From: Leucosporidium creatinivorum
Lineage: Eukaryota; Basidiomycota; Microbotryomycetes; Leucosporidiales; Leucosporidiaceae
DNA length: 64,000 nucleotides
Direction: 5' to 3'
Assembly (NCBI GenBank): GCA_001600635.1
Contig: BCKL01000006.1
Span: 682,001 to 746,000, forward strand
Part shown: positions 26,490 to 38,636 of the stretch, in pieces
Numbering within the stretch: position 1 is the first letter of the stretch
Layout of the letters: every line of letters begins with the position of its first letter
The notes under the pieces: model-generated
Databases searched by the model: none
Seen by the model: the letters and a program-made list of their open reading frames with translations, nothing else
What the model was told of the DNA's origin: nothing
Program-made: the position numbers and the translations under genes

Positions 26490-29400
26490 TCAGCGCTTGA
26501 CGTCTTTGCGCTTCCTCGAGTAGGTCGTCTTGGCCGTAGGGCGACCCTGCGCAGGCGAAGAGGAGAGAGTCAGAGCCGAGCTCGGCGCTGGATAAGGACA
26601 GAACTCACCTTGTCCCGCCCACCGCGGTTGACCTGAGTCACATCTTCGATCTCGTCCTCGGGGCGGTAGATCTGAGTGGTGACGTCCTCGATCTCGTCTT
26701 CCTCGCCGTTTCGGTCGTCCTGCTCGGCGTCCATCGTCCTGCGACGAGTAGCGCGCGAAGCTCGGCTGGTCGATTGGGCTGTAGTCGGGCAGATACAAAG
26801 TCAGCTACGCGGCTCATGACTAGGAAGAGCAGCTCAGCTCACCACCTGCTCCCGCAGCCGCCTTTCCCTTATCCTTCTTGACGCTGACGGCGACGGCGAT
26901 GGGAGGAGCGAGAGCAGCTTGGGCGGTAGACGCCGAGCTGACACGCTTGTCTTCTTTCTTGGGCTTTGCGGGCTTGAGCTCCTCCTCGATGCCGGCGGTG
27001 AGCTCCTCCTCGCTCTGCTCTTCCTCCATGGCGTCGATTGCGCTGAGCGTGGCGGTGGCGACGGTGTTGGCAGACGAGTCGTCGGAGGTAGGCTGTCGCT
27101 TGTAAGATGAAGTCAGCTACCTGCTGAGCAATCTCAAGCGGCGCAGGAACGCGACCGACAGCTTGCTGAGCAAGGCTCTGCTCGGCGCGAAGCTCCGGCT
27201 CCTCGAGCTGAGCCGAACGGGCGATACCACGAGCTGGGGAGACGGCGGGCGAGGAAGAAACAATGTGAGGGTCAATCATCGGACGATTTCTGTGCAAGGG
27301 CAACTGTCAGCATAGCTCTTGTCGTTGAGGCGAGAATGGAGGCAACGGACTTGGACTTGGCCAGCTCAGTCGACAGCTTTTGGTTCCTCGTAGTGAGCTC
27401 CTCCAACTTGTTGTTGGCGCGCTTGAGCTCGTTCTGGAGATGGGAAAGGATGTCAGCAACGCGGAGCCGCTCCCGTCGTCCGAACTACGCACCGAGAGCT
27501 GAGCCTTCTCGCGACTGTGTCCTTCCTGGCAGCTGGCGACGGTCTCCTTGATGCGGTTCTGCAGCATAGTAGCTTGCTCGCGCTTGAGCTGGGCAAGCTC
27601 TCCCTCGAAGTGAAGCAGCGAGTCGCGAGCGACGTTGGCGAGGGTCAGCTCCTGCTGGAGGCGACGAGCGTCGCTCTCGGTCGACGTCTTGGTGTCCTCC
27701 ATGGTCGTCACCTGTAGACGTAGAAGAAGCGGAAAGAGACATTGGCTGCATCGTAGAGAGCTACCGAGAGCCACAGCCGACGTACAGTGTTCTTGAGCTC
27801 GCTGATCTTCTGCTCGGCGGTGTGCCGCTCCCGCTTGAGAGACTCGTTGGCGGCTTGGAGGGTGGAGATCTCGAGGCGGAGATCATCGAATTGCTTCTTG
27901 AGATCCCTCTCGACTTGGACGTCTTGGAGTTGGCGGCTCTGCTGGGTGGCGGACAGTTCGGCGCGAGCTTGCTCGAGGTCGGTCTGCGAAAGCGACGAAG
28001 TCGAGTCAGCGCGGCTCTAGATATGCCTAGATAGGGAACCAAGCCGAAAATGTTTGAGAAGCTGCTAGGCTGCTCGAGGCGCACCGTAAGCTCCCGCTCC
28101 TTCCCCTTAAGCTCCTGCGCGAGAGGTCACGCCGAGAATCAGCTCCGATTCAGAGGACGATCATCGGGCAGGGTCGATGAACTCACCTTCTCGCGTAGTT
28201 GAAGAGAATCAACGAGGCTCTGGACCGTCTTGACCTGGCTCTGACACTCGGCGAGGCGAGTGCTCTCCTCGACGAGCTGAAGCTCCTTGGCGTGAAGCCT
28301 GGAAAGGGTGAGGCTTCAGCATCTCGACCTTTCGTCGAGTCCGGTACAGTCTGCAGAGCACTCACTGAGTCTCCAAAGTATCGTTGCGACTCTTGAGATC
28401 CCGCGAAGCGAGCCTCTCGTTCTCGAGCAAAGTAGAGGCAGTGGCCGCGTCGGTGATGAGCTTCTGGTTGGCCACGTCGAGGTCGATCTTGACGTTGGTG
28501 AGCTGAGCACTGTGTTCAGAGTGCCTGAAGGTCATTCGAGCTCTCTCTAGATCGACATAGCGCGGGAAACGTACGCCAGCGGACGAAGCCCTTCCAGCTC
28601 GGCGACGTGACGGCTGAGAACGTCCTCTTGCGCGCCGTTCTTGAGAGTCATCTTGCTGAGCTCGGCTGTGAGCCTGTATGAAAATGTGTCAGCAGAGCCT
28701 CTTCCCGAGACGGCGGATCCAGGCGAGGCCCATACCTCTCCTCCTCGGCGCGAGCCTGAGAGCGGCTCTCATCGAGCGAGAGGTTGACGGTCTCGAGCTT
28801 GGTCTTGAGGACGTCGATCTCGCTACGCGAGTCCACCAACTCTTTCCCGAGACGAAGCTTGCTGAAAAGAGCAGCGCAGAGTCAGCTTCGCGCCGTCGAA
28901 GATGAGACAACGCCGACTCACGAAGCAGAGAGAGCGATGGCCTCCGTCTCGGAGGCGGAGATAGTAACACGAGCGTCGTCGAGCTCCGTCTTCAAACGCT
29001 CGATCTTGTCCTCGAGCTCCCTCTTCGTGAGCACGAGCTGCTCGTCAAGATCAGCCTCGCGCTCCCTTCCCTTGAGCAACGCCTCATCCAGTCTCCTCTC
29101 CGCATCCGCACGCTGTCCTCGCAGCTCATCCTCCCTTGAACTCGACTCCTTCCTCAGCAGCTCGAGGTCGGCGGAAGCGAGGTGGTGAGACGCCTGCAGC
29201 TGCTCGAGCTGAGCGATGCGATCCCGAGCTTCGACGATCTCGCCGGTCTTAGTCGCCAGCTGATCGCGGAGAAGGGTGATGACCTCTTGACCTGTGTTGA
29301 GTGAAACTGAGGTCAGCTTGCGGTCGACGAGAGACTTCGTCAGAGCACCTACGCTGCTGGATCTCGGCCTGGAGTGCACGGAGGGCGACGATCTTGGACT

Positions 29401-31087
29401 CCTCGTTGCGCTCGAGCCAGAGACTGCCGTCGACGTCGAGGTACTTGAGCTGGAAGACTGTAGCACACACAGAGTCAGTCTAGAAGCTGTCGCTGCGGAG
29501 GCAAAGCTTACGTTGCTTTGTCGCGTTGAGCTCGTTGCGCAGCTCGGCGACGTTGGCAGGCGAGCCCATCTCGTTCTCGAGCTTGGTCGTTGAAGCACGC
29601 ATGCGCGCCGAGACGTCGACAAGCTCGTTCCGGGTGGTCTCGAGCCTAAGAAACGAAACGCTCGTCAGCAAGCTGGCCGCTACTCGGCCAACGATCATCG
29701 CCGAACTACTCACCTGGACAGAGCGAGGTGAACCTTGCCGATGGCATCGCGCTTGAGAGTATCTTTCTCTGCGCGAAGCTTCCCGATTTTTTTGTCCTTG
29801 TCGGCGAGAAGAGCGCGGACCGAGACGACCTCGGCGTCCTGCAGAAAGAAGCCGAGTCAGCGATATCTCTTCCCCTCGTTGCCTTCGAGTGCTCGGAGTG
29901 CTGCTCACCTTCCTTTCCGACTGCGCCTTGTAGGAGGTGATGGTCGCGAACACATCCTCGATGCCGATAGCTCCCTTCTCGCCCTTGCGCTTCTTCGTAC
30001 TCGGGCTCCCATCCCTCGGCGCGCGCGAAGCGTCTCCAGCGATCCTCGCACTCGCGTTGGAGCTGATACGCGGACTCTCTCCGTCCCCAAAAGCGGAGGT
30101 GAGGCCTCGCTTCTTCGAGTTGGCTCCGTTGGCTCCACCGTCGCGGGGCGCAGGGCGACTGTTCTCTCGGTTCTGACCTTCTCGAGGCTGTCCGTACTGC
30201 GGAGAGGGAGGTACAGGGGGATGCCGAGGCTGCAGGGGCTGCTGGACGGTGTCGGAAGGGTGCAGGGAGTGTGAAGGGGGAGGGCAGGGCTGACCAGTCG
30301 AGCGAGAGTCGGAGGTAGGGCCCGAGGATCGCGAGGTGGGGTTGAGGTGAGAGGGAGGATTGAGAGACGGATGTCTCTGCTGAGTGGTCGAGCCCGTTGG
30401 GACGATCTGGGACGAAGGAGGGGTGGAGCGACCGACGAGGCTACGGAGGAACTGCTGGGTAGCGGGAAGCTTGTTGACGACAGGGTGATGGGTGGAGGTA
30501 GAAGACGAAGGTTGATGCTGCTGGAAGGCGCCTGCGCTGGCGTTGCCGAGGCGGAAGCGGGAGGCAAAGTCGCTCGCCGAGGGAGGCGACTTGCTCGGTC
30601 GAGGCGCTGCGCCCGTACCCTGCTCCTTCCGCTGCTGAGGCTGCTCCCCGCTAGGGATAGACTTCTTGCTCGGTCCCTGCTGATCGCCATCGCCCCCTCC
30701 CCCTCTGCCCCTTCCGCTCTGCTCGTTCTCCTGCGACTCATCGTCGTCTTCCTCCTCGCCTGTAGCTCGTCCACCGCCACCCGTAGACGTCCTCGACGCT
30801 GAGATTGCTGTCCTAGCCTTCTCAACACTCGAGCGGCTTCCATCCACGGCGCTTCCTAGACCACGAGGGGCGCTGACTCCCCCTCCTCTCGCACTCGTCT
30901 CACCAGTCTGCGCCTTGCTCGCTCCTCCCGCCAGTCCTGCTGGCGGAGCTTTGCTGTACTTGAAGGAGCTGGCTGGATTGGTGTCGGGAGGTAGGCCCCA
31001 CTGCGAAGAGGAGGGCTGACGAGAGAGATCTTGCGACTGGGTCGAGGGAGGCGAGTTGGAGGGCGATCTGTCCTTCTCCTGCGACAT
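26490..31087 (-). CDS. long coiled-coil protein, unrecognised
   Basis: About 1,250 aa from the ATG at 31087, with many introns of 50-80 nt. The first 400 residues are low complexity (Ser, Pro, Gln, Gly), containing DFASRFRLGN and NKLPATQQFLRSLVGRS. A short segment, KGAIGIEDVFATITSYKAQS, then opens an almost unbroken heptad-rich coiled coil of about 600 residues (near 27000-29900) made of short exons. The tail is acidic, then basic: MEEEQSEEELTAGIEEELK, a duplicated EDEIEDVT motif, and a terminal TYSRKRKDVKR resembling a nuclear localisation signal. This could be a nuclear structural, spindle or meiotic axis protein; I cannot name it. The gene shares the 954-bp divergent promoter 31088-32041 with the oxygenase. 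Confidence 0.65.
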
Positions 31088-32041
31088 GGGTAGCGGTGTA
31101 GGGCGTTAGAAGTGGACCAAGAGAGGTGTTAGAAGGTATTGTGTAGGCTGTTAGGTGAGGGAAACGAGTGTCGAGTGTGTGGCGGGAAGGAGAGAGGCGG
31201 AGCGAGCTGAGCGACGGGTCGTCTCTCGTCTTCTCTCTTGCTGCAGAGTTCGCAGGTGCTTCTGCCGAGTTGAGCAGGCCTTGTTGTAGGCATGTTGAGC
31301 GGTTCAGGAATCCTGGAGCTGTTCGGTAGTACCCTACACCCCTCTCTGCCCATTGCTCGGTCTTTCGCAGGCTCTCTCCCTGCATTCAGGTCGTGATTCT
31401 CTCTTGTAGCGCCGTTGTACGCTTGCTGAGTATATCTTGACTTGATCAGGGTCGAACCGAGGTGCAAACAGTCGATCCTGTAGAGAACGAGGCGACTTCG
31501 GCGACGAGGTACTCGTTTCGGGCAATATCTCAGACCGCAAGCAGCTTTGAGCTATCGCCTCTGGTCCAGGTTAGCTCACAGATGGTATGTTGAGACTATT
31601 AACATGTACAGGGAAGCCCTCGCCCTCGAGAAAAGCTACAATTCGCCGAGAAGACCATCGCCGAAGTCAATCACCCCTATCCCTCGCTGCTGCACGATGA
31701 CTTTCCGTTATCTAGCGCTTCAGATCCGAAGTCATCCGCAGAGTCTGGAGGGTCGCAGATCGTCCTGAATCTTGGAAAGCGGGTGAGCCGGGCTGGTGAA
31801 GCTGGGGGAGCCCCCAAGGTTGATCTCTCTCCGTTTCGTTCGCTCGCACCTGCTCTCGAGCATATCGGTAAGTGACAATACCGATCTATCTCACGAACCC
31901 TGCTGCACCCTCCACAGCTGTTCCCGGCTACCAGGAAACAGCTTATCTCGAGCCAAGCGCGTCGAAGCTGACCTCTCCTGCTTCTCCAGCTCTCCAAGGT
32001 CATTTACATCACTTCCGAAAGCACTACAGCCTCGAAACATT
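31088..32041. promoter_or_regulatory. divergent promoter region
   Basis: Lies between the 5' ends of the coiled-coil gene (minus) and the oxygenase gene (plus). A GTAAGT near 31869 and a CTGACC...TCCAG near 31970-31998 may bound a leader intron of the oxygenase. No gene seen. Confidence 0.45.
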
Positions 32042-33464
32042 ATGTCTGTACCCACCATCGATTTCGGACCCTTCCTCAACGGCACGCAGGAGGAGAAGGA
32101 GGCGGTCGCTAAGGAGCTGTTCCAAGCGGCTTCCACGGTCGGCTTCATGATGCTCAAGAACTTTCACTCGGCGATTGGAGGGAAAGAGAAGGTCGAGGAG
32201 GCGTTCGAGAAGGTGAGCTTCAGCTCATCTCCGCTACTCGTTCATCCCGAGCTCACCCCCACCTCTCGCTTCTTTAGACGAAGCAATTCTTCGAGCTTCC
32301 CATGGAGCTCAAGGATAGCCTGGCATGGCAGTCTCCCGAGAGCAACCGTGGTTATGTCCGACAAGGTCGAGAACGTGTTACTCAGGCCATCACGAAGGAG
32401 GAAGTCGAGGCATTGCGAGAGCAGGCTCCTGGTCAGTCCTTGCTACAGTATCTTGGACTTTCAGCTAACGCTCCGAATGACACAGACTACAAGGAGACGA
32501 TGGAGATCGGCAAGGACTACGACAGTGTGTGGCCGAACATGTGGCCCGAGCAGGAGTTCCCCGAGTTCAAGCCCTGGGCGAACGGATTCTTCGAGCGCTG
32601 TCATGTTTTGCACGTCGAGGTGAGTTCTACGAGCTGCTTCTGTGTATCTGCGCCGGCTGACACACCACTACTGCAGATCATGCGCGCTCTCGCACTCGGA
32701 ATGGGACTCGGCGCTGGGTTCTTCGACTCGATGATTGATCAGAAGGCGCATAACCTCCGCCTGTGGGCTATCATTACTTTGACGTTACTCCCAAGCCTAC
32801 TAACCACCTCTCACATAGGCTCAACTACCCCCCAGTAGCGCGCAAGCTCATCGAGGACGGCGGCAACCGCGCTGGCTCTCACTCCGAGTAAGCCTTCCTC
32901 TCGCTTTTAATGCTCGCAGCACATCAGCTGACGCTCTCCTCGACTTCAAACAGCTACGGCTCCGTCACCCTCCTCTTCCAAGACCTCGTCGGCGGCCTCG
33001 AGGTGCAAGACAAGGCGGGCAACTTCATCCCCGCCACACCCGTGCCCGAGACGGTGGTAGTCAACATTGGCGACCTCCTCCAGAGGTGGAGTAACGATGT
33101 ACGTTCCCCTCTGCTCTCCACTTCCTCTCCCTCTCCCTCTCCCTCTCCGGAGCTAAGAGCCGACCTGACCCCCCACTCGGCGTTCGCAAACAGGTCCTCA
33201 AATCCACCATCCACCGCGTCGTCCTTCCCACGGGCGACTCCAAATCCGAAACGACCCCTCAACGCAACTCGATCGCTTTCTTCTCCAACCCCAACTTGCA
33301 CCAGGTCATCTCGGTTCGTCCTCTGTCGCCTTTCCCTTTCCCCTCCCCTCGGCTGACCCGCGAGCTTACGCGCGCAGTGCCTCCCTGGTACCGGTGAAGC
33401 CAAGTATGAGCCGGTCGAGTGCGAGGAGTACCTCGTCAGGCGGTTGACGGCTACGTACGTCTGA
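32042..33464 (+). CDS. 2-oxoglutarate/Fe(II) oxygenase, isopenicillin N synthase-like fold
   Basis: Eight exons (32042-32212, 32278-32431, 32486-32619, 32677-32762, 32819-32887, 32954-33098, 33194-33313, 33378-33464) give 321 aa. The N-terminal DIOX_N region starts [20 protein letters not shown] and includes GFMMLKNF. The iron ligands are His203 and Asp205 in [14 protein letters not shown], and His260 in STIHRVVLP. Arg277-x-Ser279 in PQRNSIAFF binds 2-oxoglutarate. All key residues are present, so the enzyme should be active. Fungal relatives of this length are diverse, including flavonol-synthase-like and thymine/hydroxylase-like proteins, so the substrate cannot be named. Intron 6 contains a CTCTCC microsatellite. 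Confidence 0.85.
33124..33148 (+). repeat. CTCTCC microsatellite in an intron
   Basis: About four tandem copies of CTCTCC sit within the intron 33099-33193 of the oxygenase gene, between the donor and the CTGACC branch site. Confidence 0.75.
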
Positions 33465-34089
33465 AGGGGCGGCTGGGTCGAGTGCGCTGAAAGCAGGGGG
33501 GAACAGGAATCGGCCTCGTAGGAGGAACCATGAGGCCTTGCAAGCAGATTATTTGTACATTCGGTATCATTCCTCTCGCTTCGCAGGCGACTCGCAATGA
33601 CGAGAGAGCAGAGAGAAGACCCATTTCGACTCGGCGCCCGCCCTTCCCACAACGCTGCTCCTCCTCGCAGCGCTCGCTCGCAGCTCTGTGCCCTCCTTTA
33701 TACTACTCCAACCGCCTATTCCTCAAGCAATCAGGGTCCTTTGAGATGGGCGAGCTTCTGCTGTGCAGCGAGAAGGCTCCTCGTTCGTCTCCGCTTCGAG
33801 AGCCGAGCTGCCGCCCTCTCGACGAGAAGGGCTACTTGCTGAGCAGTCGGCTGCCCCTCCTGCTTTATGCTCGGGGAAGGTGGTACAAGGACCGACGAGC
33901 GCAGGAGGCGGTGGTAGCGTGTGTGGTAGTGGAGAGTGGGAAGGGGAGAGAGAGAAGAGAGAGAAGAGAAGCCGAGCCTGAGTAGGAGAGAGAGAAGAAG
34001 GAAGGGGTATCAAAACACAAGCCGCGTTACACAAGCTTTTCTCTCATCGTATCAGCACCTCAATCACCTATCCACAATCCTCCTCATCC
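33465..34089. other. convergent intergenic region with a purine-rich tract
   Basis: Separates the 3' ends of the oxygenase (plus) and FYR-domain (minus) genes. No gene seen. The right half is strongly purine-biased. Confidence 0.5.
33931..34010 (+). repeat. GA-rich tract
   Basis: Imperfect GAGAGA/GAAGAGA repeats on the plus strand, in the 3' UTR zone of the two convergent genes. Confidence 0.7.
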
Positions 34090-37000
34090 TCAGTAGAACG
34101 AAGGGTCCAAAGCCGGCGACGCCGCTCCCGCTCCTGCCCCTGCCCCTCCTCCCATCGGCGGCGGCGGAGGCTGCTGCTGCTGCTGGAACATGGGATCCAC
34201 AGCTCCCGCTCCTGCTACTCCAGGAGGAGGGACGCTCCATCCTCCTTGTTGAAGCGGCGGGGATTGGTGGAAGGACGAGGCAGAGGGAGGGGGGATGGCG
34301 TAAGGGTCCACTAGTGGCGGCGGGGCGGAGGGGAGGGCGTACGGAGAGGGAGCGAAGGAGGGATGGTGCTGAGCGTGAGGGTGGTGATGGTGGGAGGGAT
34401 CGACGCCGGGAAGGGCGTAAGGATCCGTCGGCGGAGGAGGAGGGGGAGCAGTGCCCGAGACTTGAGCTTGAGCCTGCGCGGCGTGGTGCAGGAGGGAAGC
34501 GAGGGACGAACCGTCCTGCTGGTGGTGTTGGTGTTGTTGCGAGTACCCTCCTCCTCCGCCGGGGGAAGTGACGGGCGAAAGCGAGCGCTGCGACGACTCG
34601 TAGCCCCCGTTACTCCCTCCTGGTCCGTCGTACCCCTGCTGCTGCCCACCAGTATAGCCATACTGTCCTCCGTCACCACCATACGCCGACCCCCCACCAC
34701 CACCCTCCTCCATCCCCTCACTCTCCAACCTCGCTTTCCTCCTCGCCCCCGTAACCTTCTTCGGCCCTCCCTCTCCTCCCGTCGCCGCTCCTCCTCCCTT
34801 CCTCCTCCTTCCCGTGTCCTCCCCTACACTCCCCGGCTCCGGCTCCTCGACAAAATTCTGCCAAATATACCCCGGCACCTCCCTCGCGCCTGGCAACTCC
34901 TGAATCAACGCCTTGACGACATTCTGCGCGAGGCCATAATAATCCGGTCCCGACACCGAATTGGAGTGATTCCTCTCCCTGACGCGGTTAGCCGCTTTGA
35001 CGACTTGGGACCAGGCGCCCGTAGGAGTTCCCGCCGAGATGATTAACCCCGGTTGGTCGGCGGGGTGAATCTCGAACCGAGGGGCGCCGTCCCCGCCGTC
35101 GACGATGGTGCAGGCGTATTCGACTGTTTCAGTGCGGTCAATCATGGAGGGGTATTTCCTGTGGTGCCGAGGAGGGGGAGGAGGGAGGGCGTTAGTGGAG
35201 CGGAGGGGGAGGCGCTCGGCGAAGGGCGAGCGGCGCGTTGGAAGCGCGAGGAACTCACCTCATCGCCTCGAAGCCGATGGGGAAGATGTAGCGTTCAGTG
35301 TGGAAATGCTCGCGAGGGGTGACGGCTGTTGACGGAGTGTCAGAGAGACGGTCAGCGAGCGTTCTCTCGATCCGCGCCGAGCTCTCTCCCTCCGCTCTCC
35401 TCCTCGCTCGACCGACGAGCAGCCAGACTCACCTCCCAACTTTCTCAGAATCATAATCCCAATCGGAATGGGCAGCCTCGGCGTGCCATCCGGATTCCTC
35501 GGCACATGAGGGATGGAGTACGTGCCCGAGGTGATGCCATGAGTCTTGAGCCTCTTGGGCTTGATCGTCTTCTCTCCTTCAATCTTGCGATGCTTGCGCT
35601 CCTTGACGACAAACTCCTTGGGCTCGGCTCCTCTCTCGTCCTCCGAGTAGCCACCGCCGCCGGTACCGAAGGAGCGAGAATCGTCGTCCATGTCGACGTC
35701 GCCGTGGTGAGGGTGGTAGTGGGGATGAGGTTGGGGTTCGACCGAGGCGGAGGCGGAGGCGGATCCGTAGTGCTGCTGCTGTTGCTGGTGATGAGGGAGG
35801 ATGGGAAGAGGGGGAAGTGGCGCCGGCGAGACTTCGGCGGGGATGGGCGTCGCCCCCGCACCAGCGAACGGATTCGGCAATCCCTGGTAGACGGCTCCAG
35901 GCGCCTCGACAACGGCCTGACTCTTGCGCGAGTTCCTCCCTCCACTACTCTCGCTGCCTCGGCGCCTCTTCGTCCCTCCCCCTCCCCCTCCTCCTCCTCC
36001 GCTCATCACCGGCTTCTGCTCCGCATACACCGCTCCAACCTCGGGATACTGCTCCCCCATCATCGCCCTCTCGACATTCTCGGCCACATAACTGCCCTCC
36101 AGCCCCAGAATCGACACGGCATGAAAGTTGGGCCTCTCCACGCCCTGGGCTGCTCGCCTCGCTTCCCCATCGTTGCGCAGCTTTTGGGCGGCGAGTTGGG
36201 AGACGAGGTGGGCGGAGCGTTGGCGTGGTGGAAAGGAGAGAGGGGCGGGAGCGGGGCCGATGGGGTCGTTGTAGGAGGAGTGGGAGAGGTCGGTCGAGGT
36301 GTTGAGGAGCGGGGTGGGTCTCGGTCGGTCTGCGAGGGAGGGGAGAGAGGGAGGATGGAGGAGAGGGAAGCTTTGGGCGTGTGTAGAGCGAAGATGAGAT
36401 TCTTGGGCGAGGGTGACTTGGGGGGAGGTGAGGTTGGCGGCGGATTCGAGGAGGAGGACTCGGTCCAAGAGGGACGACTTCTCTTCGCGTAGACGGTGAA
36501 TGAGCTTTTGAGCGCGAAAGAGGGCGAGCGAGGTATCGTTTTGGGACTGTTGGTGGTGTATGAGAGGGAGAGAGAAGCGAGAGCGACGCGTTGAGTTTGG
36601 ACAGGCAGGGGACGAGGAGCGAGGAGAGGGAGATGATCAGCTACAGTTCGGAGCTCTTGCAGTCTAGTTGTAGCGCGTAGTAGACGGAGAGCGGCTGCGG
36701 TTGGAGCGGGAGGCAGAGGGCCCGGCGTGATCGAGGGGCAGGGGAAGGCGCGAGAGAGGTAGAAGGAGGGCTGTAGGCTCACCTGAGTCGCTTCAATATG
36801 TTTCCGCTTTAGTTCCCTATACTTATGAGCTGATACTGGACGCTCATCTGTGCCGTCTGCTGGAGGCTCTGCTGCTGTTGGCTGAGGCGTTGGAGGTTGT
36901 TGTGGTTGAGGGGGAGGAGGGATGGGAGCAGGCGCAGGAGCAGGTGATTGGGAGTACGAGTGCGCGTAGGAGTGAGAGGGTGGCTGTTGAGGTAATGGTG

Positions 37001-37136
37001 GTGCAGGCTGAAGGGTGTAATGTGCTACAGGGGCAGGAATTGGGGGAGCAGGTGCTGGTGGAGGCTGGGAGGTGAGATGAGACGACGAGGCAGAAGACGA
37101 GCCCAGCTTGAGTTTGATCGATAGTGGCGCCGACAT
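34090..37136 (-). CDS. FYRN/FYRC-domain protein (TBRG1-like)
   Basis: Four exons, 5' to 3': 36783-37136, 35433-36546, 35259-35325 and 34090-35158; 867 aa. The N-terminus (SAPLSIKLKLGSSS, then Pro/Ala/Gln-rich) leads to a short helix YRELKRKHIEATQ and a coiled segment ALFRAQKLIHRLREEKSSLL. The FYRN part runs from GTYSIPHVPRNPDGTPRLPI through the fold ERYIFPIGFEAMRKYPSMID. The FYRC part includes EYACTIVDGGDGAPRFEIHP, GTPTGAWSQVVKAAN and VSGPDYYGLAQNVVKALIQE. The long tail is Gln/Gly/Pro/His-rich. FYR domains occur in chromatin proteins (MLL/Trithorax, TBRG1); with no SET or PHD here, the TBRG1-like group fits best. I expect a nuclear regulator. The coding exons are bordered by unusually biased repeats of Pro and Gly codons. 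Confidence 0.8.
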
Positions 37137-38636
37137 GTTATCCTACAGCTCCCACTGAGCCAGTACAGAAGCGAGAGTCGAATGGACGACAAGCGAGGGG
37201 GCGGGAGGAGGAGAGGGAGGAGCGGGCGCGGTCAAGTCGAGAAGGGCGCGGTCAAGTTCTAAAGAGGTGCAGAAACTCGCCTCTCTGCTTCTAACCATTC
37301 CCTAGCCTCTGTACTGCACTGCAACTACTCCCTAGAACCCACCAGTTACCTCTCGGCCGCTCTCCCCTGCTCGCCAGCTCAGCTCAGCTCAGCTCAGCTC
37401 CTCCTCGCTCTTCCTCCCTTCGACTCGCCCATCCCTCGCTCCTTTTTTCCTTCTGCTAGCACCGACAGAACAGTCGTCATTTGTTGGTCACCATCCTCCT
37501 CTGCTGGCCAGCTCTCGACTTCACCAACACTCGCCCTACTCACATCTCGCCAGCCGACGCAACTCGGGAACAGCGTAGGCCCTACCCTGACGGGAGAGCC
37601 TCCTTTAATGGGAGGCAGAACACACTGCGGTGGATGATGCAGTAAAGCTGGTCAGCTCAGCCGAGTCAAATTGAGCTGGACTGGGCTATCACGAGCATGC
37701 AGGGGCTTGAAGGCGTGCGCCGAGCAGCTGAGCTCGCTTAATTGACCCGAGGAGCAGCTCGCGGGAGGTTAAAAAGCTTTGAAAAGCTCAGCTCAGTTGT
37801 CAGGAATGACTACCATTGACCGAGAGTATATCAGGACCCCTCCAGCCCTCTGCAGCTGCTGCAACACAAGCTGGGCGCAGGCCATCTCCTCGGCCGAGTG
37901 CTTTGCTGAGCTGCTCCGTTGACTCGGCTCCTCCCCATATTGTGCCAAGGCCACACAATCCCGTCTTTTTCACGGTGTCCCCTCTGTCTGCACGAACGCC
38001 CAGCATCGACAGCTGTCGAGGCTCTGAGACCATTACGCAGTTCGTTCGGACCAGTCGGAGGGCGGCGGGCGATGGCTGGACGGGAGGCGTAGCGCATTGG
38101 AGAAACCTACTCAATCCTTGGCATTGCACTCGCTGCTGCTGTGAGAGGCGTCGAGGTAAGGCCAAGAAGGAAGCGAAAGAGTGCGCATGCGAAAGGCGCG
38201 GAGAGGGTCGAATCGCCGAGATACGCGAGAAGGAGTTGTAGGGGAGCGCTCGGAGGCTCAAGGTGCTAGACTGTAGCGCTATAAGCTCCTCCTACTTCCT
38301 CACTATCATCAAGACCTGCAGCCTCCTGCTGGACCTCTCGCGCTTCTTGCCTTCGCCCATTACGCTGCTTCTCATCTTCGGCTCTCGTACAGCACCAGCG
38401 GCAGCTCATCACAACCAGCTACAGGTCAACTGAACTCGCTTCACCACCAGTGCAGCTCTACAGCGCCGCATCGTCGCTCGTTGACCTCAGAGGCCTCAGC
38501 TCGTTCACCACACGACTTCGAGAGCAGGAGGAGCAGGAGGGACCTCAGCCAGCGATTGGAGGAGCTCTGCTGCAGCTCAGAAAGGGTTCAGCAGTTGTCC
38601 AGCCCGGAGAGTAGCGTTGAAACGACGGACTGAACG
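37137..38636. other. 1.5-kb intergenic region
   Basis: Lies between the 5' ends of the FYR gene (minus) and REV7 (plus). Overlapping open frames exist at 37800-38261 on both strands (141 and 153 codons), but neither resembles a family or shows splice support. A short AGCTC tandem repeat is present. GAGCTGACCTG-type pieces occur near 38420. I see no supportable gene. Confidence 0.45.
37376..37400 (+). repeat. (AGCTC)5 microsatellite
   Basis: Five perfect tandem copies of AGCTC. The same word recurs singly nearby (for example around 37650-37800). Confidence 0.85.

Noticed and set aside
35329-36492. 387-codon plus-strand frame
   Set aside because: Antisense of the FYR-domain gene, produced by high GC content and few stop codons.
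37800-38261. Overlapping 141- and 153-codon frames on opposite strands
   Set aside because: Open on both strands at once, which indicates composition rather than coding. No motif.
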